Positions 58,313 to 64,000 of a DNA stretch of 64,000 bases are shown here, piece by piece. Where the stretch lies: positions 16,035,267-16,099,266 of the forward strand of contig OZ059898.1 of NCBI GenBank assembly GCA_964057225.1. The letters run 5' to 3'. The notes beneath the pieces are model-generated. The model did not search any database and was not told where the DNA came from. It saw nothing but the letters and a program-made list of their open reading frames with translations. Numbering within the stretch: position 1 is the stretch's first letter; each line of letters opens with the position of its first letter. Made by a program: the position numbers and the translations under genes. Source of the stretch: Auanema rhodensis (taxonomy: Eukaryota; Nematoda; Chromadorea; Rhabditida; Rhabditidae).

Positions 58313-61300
58313 GCTTAACCATATCCTTTACATTGTTATGTTTTGTTATGTTTCCATGTCTTCATGGTTTGTTATTTTGTTATCGTTTATGAAAGAAATA
58401 CATTTTGTTATTGCTCTTACGAAATGAACTTTTTTTTCCAAATGTTGTTCAATATTCTTGAGATTTATTCGTTCTATGCTTCAAAAAGCAGATCATCTGC
58501 CAGTTGTGTGCTGTGGGATATCGATCGCCGGCCATTCGTAGCGCATTGGAAGTGAAAGTGTGTCTCGAGCTTAAGCATGCCATTTTACTAATTTTGATTG
58601 AACTTGATCATTTTATAAGAAGAAAAATCAACTAAATTGTATTCATTATGTTTATAAATTTGTCTCTTGAGCTCAAATCAGAGTTTTTTCGTTTTGTTCT
58701 TGAAAATGGCAGAAATATATTCAAGTTTAGCTATGTATTTTTAAATTATTGTTTGATATTGAATTCGTGTACAAAGAATAGTGTAAAATCTGTTTGATTT
58801 GTTCTTTTTTAGTTTTTTAAAACTATTTTATTTAACTATTTAGTCTCTCGCACGTTTTCGAATATATTGAATTTTATGATACAATTAATGCTTGCGCCTT
58901 GATGTCATTTATGAATTAAAAACGAAGCTATGTTTTATTCAGATTAAATAATACATGAAGGTATATATTTTTTATATTAAACACTTGGCAAGAGCAAATT
59001 CTTCTGACCTACTTAGTATTTTGGAATTAGTTAGTACTAGTCAATACCCAAGATATTGAGATTTGCTTGATCTTTGATCTCATGGTTTTGATAATGTTCA
59101 TATATTATCTATGCTATATATCTCATGTTATCTTAAAATAAGCTTGTAAATTAATATTTCTCGTGTTACTCTTACTTACTCTTAATATAATTTGATGAGT
59201 GTGATAGCTCCACGTCATCATTGATCCTTCTCACTAAGCCTTAACGTTGATTTCATTTTGATATGTGGCGATTCATTATTCGGTTGTACATATTTTTATT
59301 TTTCCGATCACATTCGTTTTCACTCAACAAACGATTTTGCATCGTTATTCTTTAAAAATAATTTTTTTCGACAAGAAATCAAGATGCAAGCAATTGCGTC
59401 GTCATTCTCTTTGAATTATTTCACAACTACCTGAGCGAGCTATGATGTTAAAATGGTTTTCATCTCTTTCATATTTGTAGATTGTATCTTATGTACTTTG
59501 TCGCGCCGAACTTAGGTTATTCATTCAGAGAGATATTTCTGATAAGCATTTCAATAGTTCTAGTTGTCACTTACGTTAAAGTTAACTTAAAACTGAAACT
59601 TCTAATATCTTTTGAAAGGTAAAGAGGACATATTTTCGAAAAATATCTCTGCTCTTCTTTCTTTTTGTTCTTTGTTCTACTTGATAATTCTAAAAAGTTT
59701 GCCTTCTTTATTATTACATAAAAAGACTAGAATGTTTCATTATATCATCCCATACAATAAATATAACGGTTTTTCTGCTGTTTTGACGAAGTCTTTTTCG
59801 TTTAAGCATGCGTGTCTCTTTAATTTCAAAGCTAGTGGACTGTCTATCTGTTTATCGGGCTGTCATCAGGACAGTCAGTCAACAACTTCAACTTTGTATT
59901 TTTCAAAATTGATTAAACAAACTTATTTTGTTCTCCTTATCCTGAATAGTATATAGCATATGTTATGAAGCTTTGGTATAGGTCGATTATTCAGAAGCAG
60001 CCACGTCCTTCAAATGGTTTTATCTTTAAAAGAGAATCTTTGCGCTGACAGTTTACATGTGGATTGATGTGCACGGGGTCAAATACACATTTTGATGACC
60101 AATTTTCATCTAGATTCTTTGTCATCTTGAGATTTTTTGTTGCCTCCATATCTGATGCCTTTTGTGGACGGCTTGTCTACGTCTTCGTCATTTTGACAAA
60201 AAAAACGCTTTTGTACAATTCAATATTTCATCTCAACAGTTGTGAATACTTTCTGGGATAGTAGTGTGTGGTTTTTGGATATTGTTCCTTACAGCTTTTT
60301 CTAAATAACTATTTTTCAGACACTTCAGCAAGCATTTACATCTATCCTTGTTAACCCTGTTATTTAGATGATTTTTAATGATTTGCACGTGTCATTCATG
60401 TGCTGCATATTGTTTGTGGAGCTTTTTTGCTTTCCTTCTTCGATATATTGACTTTCAGACTTCGTTATTTGCACCCCTTCACACCTAAGCTTAAATCATA
60501 CTTTTAATATTATTCATCTTTCTCTCCTCTCTGTCTCCTCCTTTCTCCGGTTCTCTTTCTCTGCTCTCTTTGGATGTAGTATACATCGCTTCACTACTTT
60601 TCGTTTTCTTGTTGAAGTGTATAATTCCAATATTCGTTTGTAAGCTATTCATCCATCTCGTTTGATTGTCAGGTAGCATGATTGTTAAGCTTTGTTCTGT
60701 TATCATCTTATAATCCACTGGCGCCAGTCAAATTTTCAACAGATTATAATCAAATTTAATCATTTGATAGGAAGAATTAATTTTTAATTTGGGGGTGATA
60801 CTGATATGACTTCCGTCATAAGTGTTTCTTCTATTTCCAACGTTTTTATCAACGCTCCTAGAACAACATTTTGGATCTTATTCATTTTCAGAGTTCTTTC
60901 ATCAGGCTATGAATTGACCATGAGTTTCATTTGATTCTCTAAAATCTATATAATTTCAAATTCAAATTTTGAGAACTGTAGCTTCGGGATAATATGTTTT
61001 GTCATGATCATTTAGATATTGGACTAGTATAGCTTATAATATAAAAATCATCTCCTTCTCTCTCTCCAGCTATCTTTATCTATTTCCCTCTCTAATTCAA
61101 TCCTTTTTAGTTCGACATTTATCATATAAACATCTGAATATAGTAATCTAAACAATTCAAAGTACCAAACGAATAGAAACATTTTGAACCAGCAGATCAT
61201 GTGTTTAATGATTTTACATTGTTTGTTCTTATTTTCACATTTTACAATAAGAATTTAGCGAAGAAATGTCACGCGAAATTTTCGATGAATGCTGACCAAC

Positions 61301-61505
61301 GTGAGAATTCATTTCACGTGTGAATCATTTCCAGCTGTTGCCATATACCACACGGTCGGTATTAGTATACAATTTGATCCCGATAATAATTTCGAAATAT
61401 ATACATTATTAAAGGTTAGTTAATATAGAAATAGACCTTTATTTTTTCAAAAACACTTTTCTCTTAAACATATTATATTTAAAGAAATTTATTTCCACTT
61501 TCTAT
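58313..61505. other. Intergenic
   Basis: AT-rich sequence with a few CT-rich stretches (60520-60570, 61055-61095). No coding gene, RNA gene or structured repeat recognised. Confidence 0.5.
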
Positions 61506-61610
61506 ATGGGGATACATGTTTCATCTATGGATAAGCATAATATTCATACCAAATTTAATAAAGAAATGAAAAACGAAGAAACAGCAATACGTGAGAAAAC
61601 CAAAACTGAG
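61506..61610 (+). other. Candidate alternative first exon
   Basis: ATG-initiated frame of 35 codons ending at a GAG|GTTAGT donor. Its phase fits the acceptor just before 63542, which would add a charged N-terminus to the gene there. The implied intron is 1.9 kb. Confidence 0.3.
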
Positions 61611-63541
61611 GTTAGTGAGTAATACATGAGACATGATACAGATCACTCAAATCATTCACAATCACCAATTATATATAATTTTAATTTCCTTAAAATGTTA
61701 ATTCTTTTTTTATCATTAGTGAAAAACCCCCCCCCCAAAAAAAAAACCGAAAGTTGTCACATTTTTCTGAGAGTTTGGTGTGTTCAGCTTTCTATGTTAT
61801 ACTTTTTGCTATAATAGTGAAAAACATGCAATATCGGCAAAGTATAGTAGCAAAGCGTTGTGTACATCTGATTAAACGCCGAAATTCTATCGTTTTTCAG
61901 TTGTTGAATTGGTTTTTTAACTTAAAACAAAAGAAACATCAGCAAAACTAGTACTAATGCTATATTCTACTTTTTTATTTTCAAAAAAGGAAATACTAAA
62001 AAGTTGTCTGATAACAGGCAGAAAATGAATATGACATTTCAAAAATTATTTTCTCGATAAGGTCAATATAATTATTGTTTTATCACATAAAACGATATAA
62101 AGAAAAAAATTGTATAGCTGCCGCAGTTTCTATTAGTATCTATACTTATAATGGCGGGTGGTAGTTATGAGTTGAAAATTTAAAGATTTTATTTGTTTAT
62201 TAACGAGCTAATATATGTTCTTTTCTCTTTTGAATTACTTTATCTGATAGTAGAGCTGATATTTATATTGTTTGCATTATTAATTCCACTATCTTCTACT
62301 TATATCATTTCCACATATACTTTTAATTTTTACTTATTATCCTTCAAATCTTTGTATTTTAATATAGATGTTTTCAAGATTATTATAGTTAACAGAACTT
62401 AAAACAGATAGAAGGAAGGTATACGCTTTTATGTTCACCCATATTTCTTAAATACTCGTTTTCTTTCCATTAAGATATCTTTCAATATATCGTCTTCGAA
62501 TATACTAAATAATTCCAAGACTAACTTACTATAATAATATATTACTTAAGCTCTAAAATTGTATTAAATATTTATTATATGAAACAGCTATATTAAAGTA
62601 AAGGTTGAAAATATCTTTTAAAAGTATGATTAATCTGTTTCCTGATTTTCATATTTATCTAATAAGTATCAGTAGTTCAACGTGTCACTAAGTGTGTTTC
62701 AGTAGTTATTCCCGTTTCTTCTTTTCTTCTTAAGTATTAAGAAGATTTTTTAGAGAAGATGATAATAGGTATTAAGATTTTTAACATTAAAAAATTTTGG
62801 ACTTCCCTTTCTCTTCCCACTGTGCTGATAATATTTTCTTATCGATAATTGCTACCTGAAACTGTATCATCAGCTATAATGCTTTTCTGTTTTTATTGCT
62901 CTTTTATTATTATTACGGCCTTTTGAAGAAAAATTTAAATTATTGAAGCTTTATATAATATGATAAATGTGGATGTTTCAATCAAGCAGATGTAATATTG
63001 ATAAGAATATCTGAAATAGTGTTTACGATATATAAATGTTTTAACACAGGTACAGCTTATGCTCTACTTTGTTCTTAAGATCACACAATTGATATTCGAT
63101 GTTTTTGTTATTTTTCCTCAACTCTCCTGATCGATATCTGCCCTATGATGACAAATCTCGTGCATCTGATATCATTTACTTAAAACTCATTAAATTGTTC
63201 ATTTATTCTACTTGTTTCGTAAAGAATAGTTCTTGTGAATGTTCGTCTTGTTATCAGCTGACATCTGCATATATACATGTGGTCTTTCTAGTTTTTTCAT
63301 TTTCTATTTTTTCATATTTAGCTTAATCTTTTTTCTCTTGTTTATCTAGCTATTGATATTTCCTTTGCAACTTATTTCTATTTTAACGTCATCTATCTCA
63401 TCATTAGATCTCTCTCATTCTCTGTTGTCTTAGAAAGTAACCATTGTGCTGTTTTCTCTGCCTTTTTGAACATGACATTTGATGTACTTCTTATTTTTTT
63501 CGTTCTTAAAATTATTTTTTACTCTCATTCATTATATTCAG

Positions 63542-64000
63542 ATGCCGGAAACTACAAACGGCGTCCTTTTCTACAATCCTGACACTAATGCTGATCATGA
63601 TCATGAGCATTCTGAGCAGCATACTCAAGCGCCAGTAGATGCCGTGGAGCAATTGAAAAACTGTTCATTAAGTAAGTGAATTAACTATAGGTTTATATAA
63701 ATAGTTATAATTTAATAATTTAAACATATTCCAATGTTTTTTTATGTTGATATTAAGTATATGTCTATTTTCCATGCCTTTCGGGCTTTTTTAGATGAAA
63801 ATATTTCAAAAAATATGAAAACTTCTAAGTCAAATACTACAATACAACCACAGGTATCAATAATAAGCTTTTTTTTGACGGTTTTCTTATCTGATTATCA
63901 GATTACAATTTTAAAAAAGGAAAAAAATCTTTTAGCTAACATTTGAAAAACCAGAAAAGTTCGATGACGAATCCCAACTATCTGTACAAAAAGGTGTTTT
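63542..64000 (+). CDS. Unrecognised protein, 5' part (runs off right edge)
   Basis: Three exons (63542-63671, 63795-63853, 63936-64000) join in phase and stay open at the edge. The start MPETTNGVLFYNPDTN is followed by a DHDHEH cluster and an acidic, Ser/Thr-rich stretch. No domain is visible in the roughly 85 residues present. A CAG acceptor directly precedes the ATG, so the leader is added by cis- or trans-splicing. Function unknown. Confidence 0.7.

Overview
The window looks like nuclear DNA of a nematode. It is very AT-rich, most introns are about 36-60 bp, and it carries a cuticle collagen of nematode architecture plus several recognisable animal genes. The species cannot be fixed from the sequence.

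Layout. (1) 1-2185, minus strand: a BEL/Pao LTR retrotransposon cut by the left window edge. It shows a candidate LTR (about 1747-2185), a primer-binding site and a fully open Gag-protease frame of at least 493 codons with three zinc knuckles. (2) 2186-21685: an array of 69 tRNA-Trp-like genes, all on the minus strand. Each 72-bp tRNA sits in a unit of tRNA + 17 bp + n x 60 bp + 34 bp with n from 1 to 10, so units are mostly 183, 243, 303 or 363 bp. About 49 copies read as identical to a well-folded tRNA-Trp(CCA). The rest carry point changes, including three copies of a UCA-anticodon form. Larger blocks of 1,942, 2,426 and 2,175 bp are duplicated or triplicated within the array. The retrotransposon boundary falls exactly at the 5' end of a tRNA copy. 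(3) 21946-31435, plus: a very large multi-exon gene for a secreted protein with EGF-like, C-type lectin and four vWA-like domains. (4) 31895-32979, plus: a cuticle collagen of 317 aa. (5) 34688-36626, plus: a Cys-loop ligand-gated ion channel subunit of 448 aa, nicotinic-receptor-like. (6) 37031-50434 or further, minus: an SH3-DH-PH Rho guanine nucleotide exchange factor of the ASEF/collybistin type, spread over at least 17 exons with large upstream introns full of microsatellites. (7) 55316-56527, minus: a mitochondrial carrier resembling SLC25A51. (8) 56967-58312, plus: ribosome-biogenesis factor RRS1, head-to-head with the carrier. (9) 63542 to the right edge, plus: the 5' part of an unrecognised gene.

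The protein genes do not form one pathway. They look like ordinary neighbours in a gene-poor, microsatellite-rich region. The tRNA-Trp array is the unusual object: tRNA genes alternating with a minisatellite, shaped by unequal exchange, and possibly a landing site for a retroelement. Exon coordinates were derived by eye from reading frame, splice-site consensus and phase, so single boundaries may be off.
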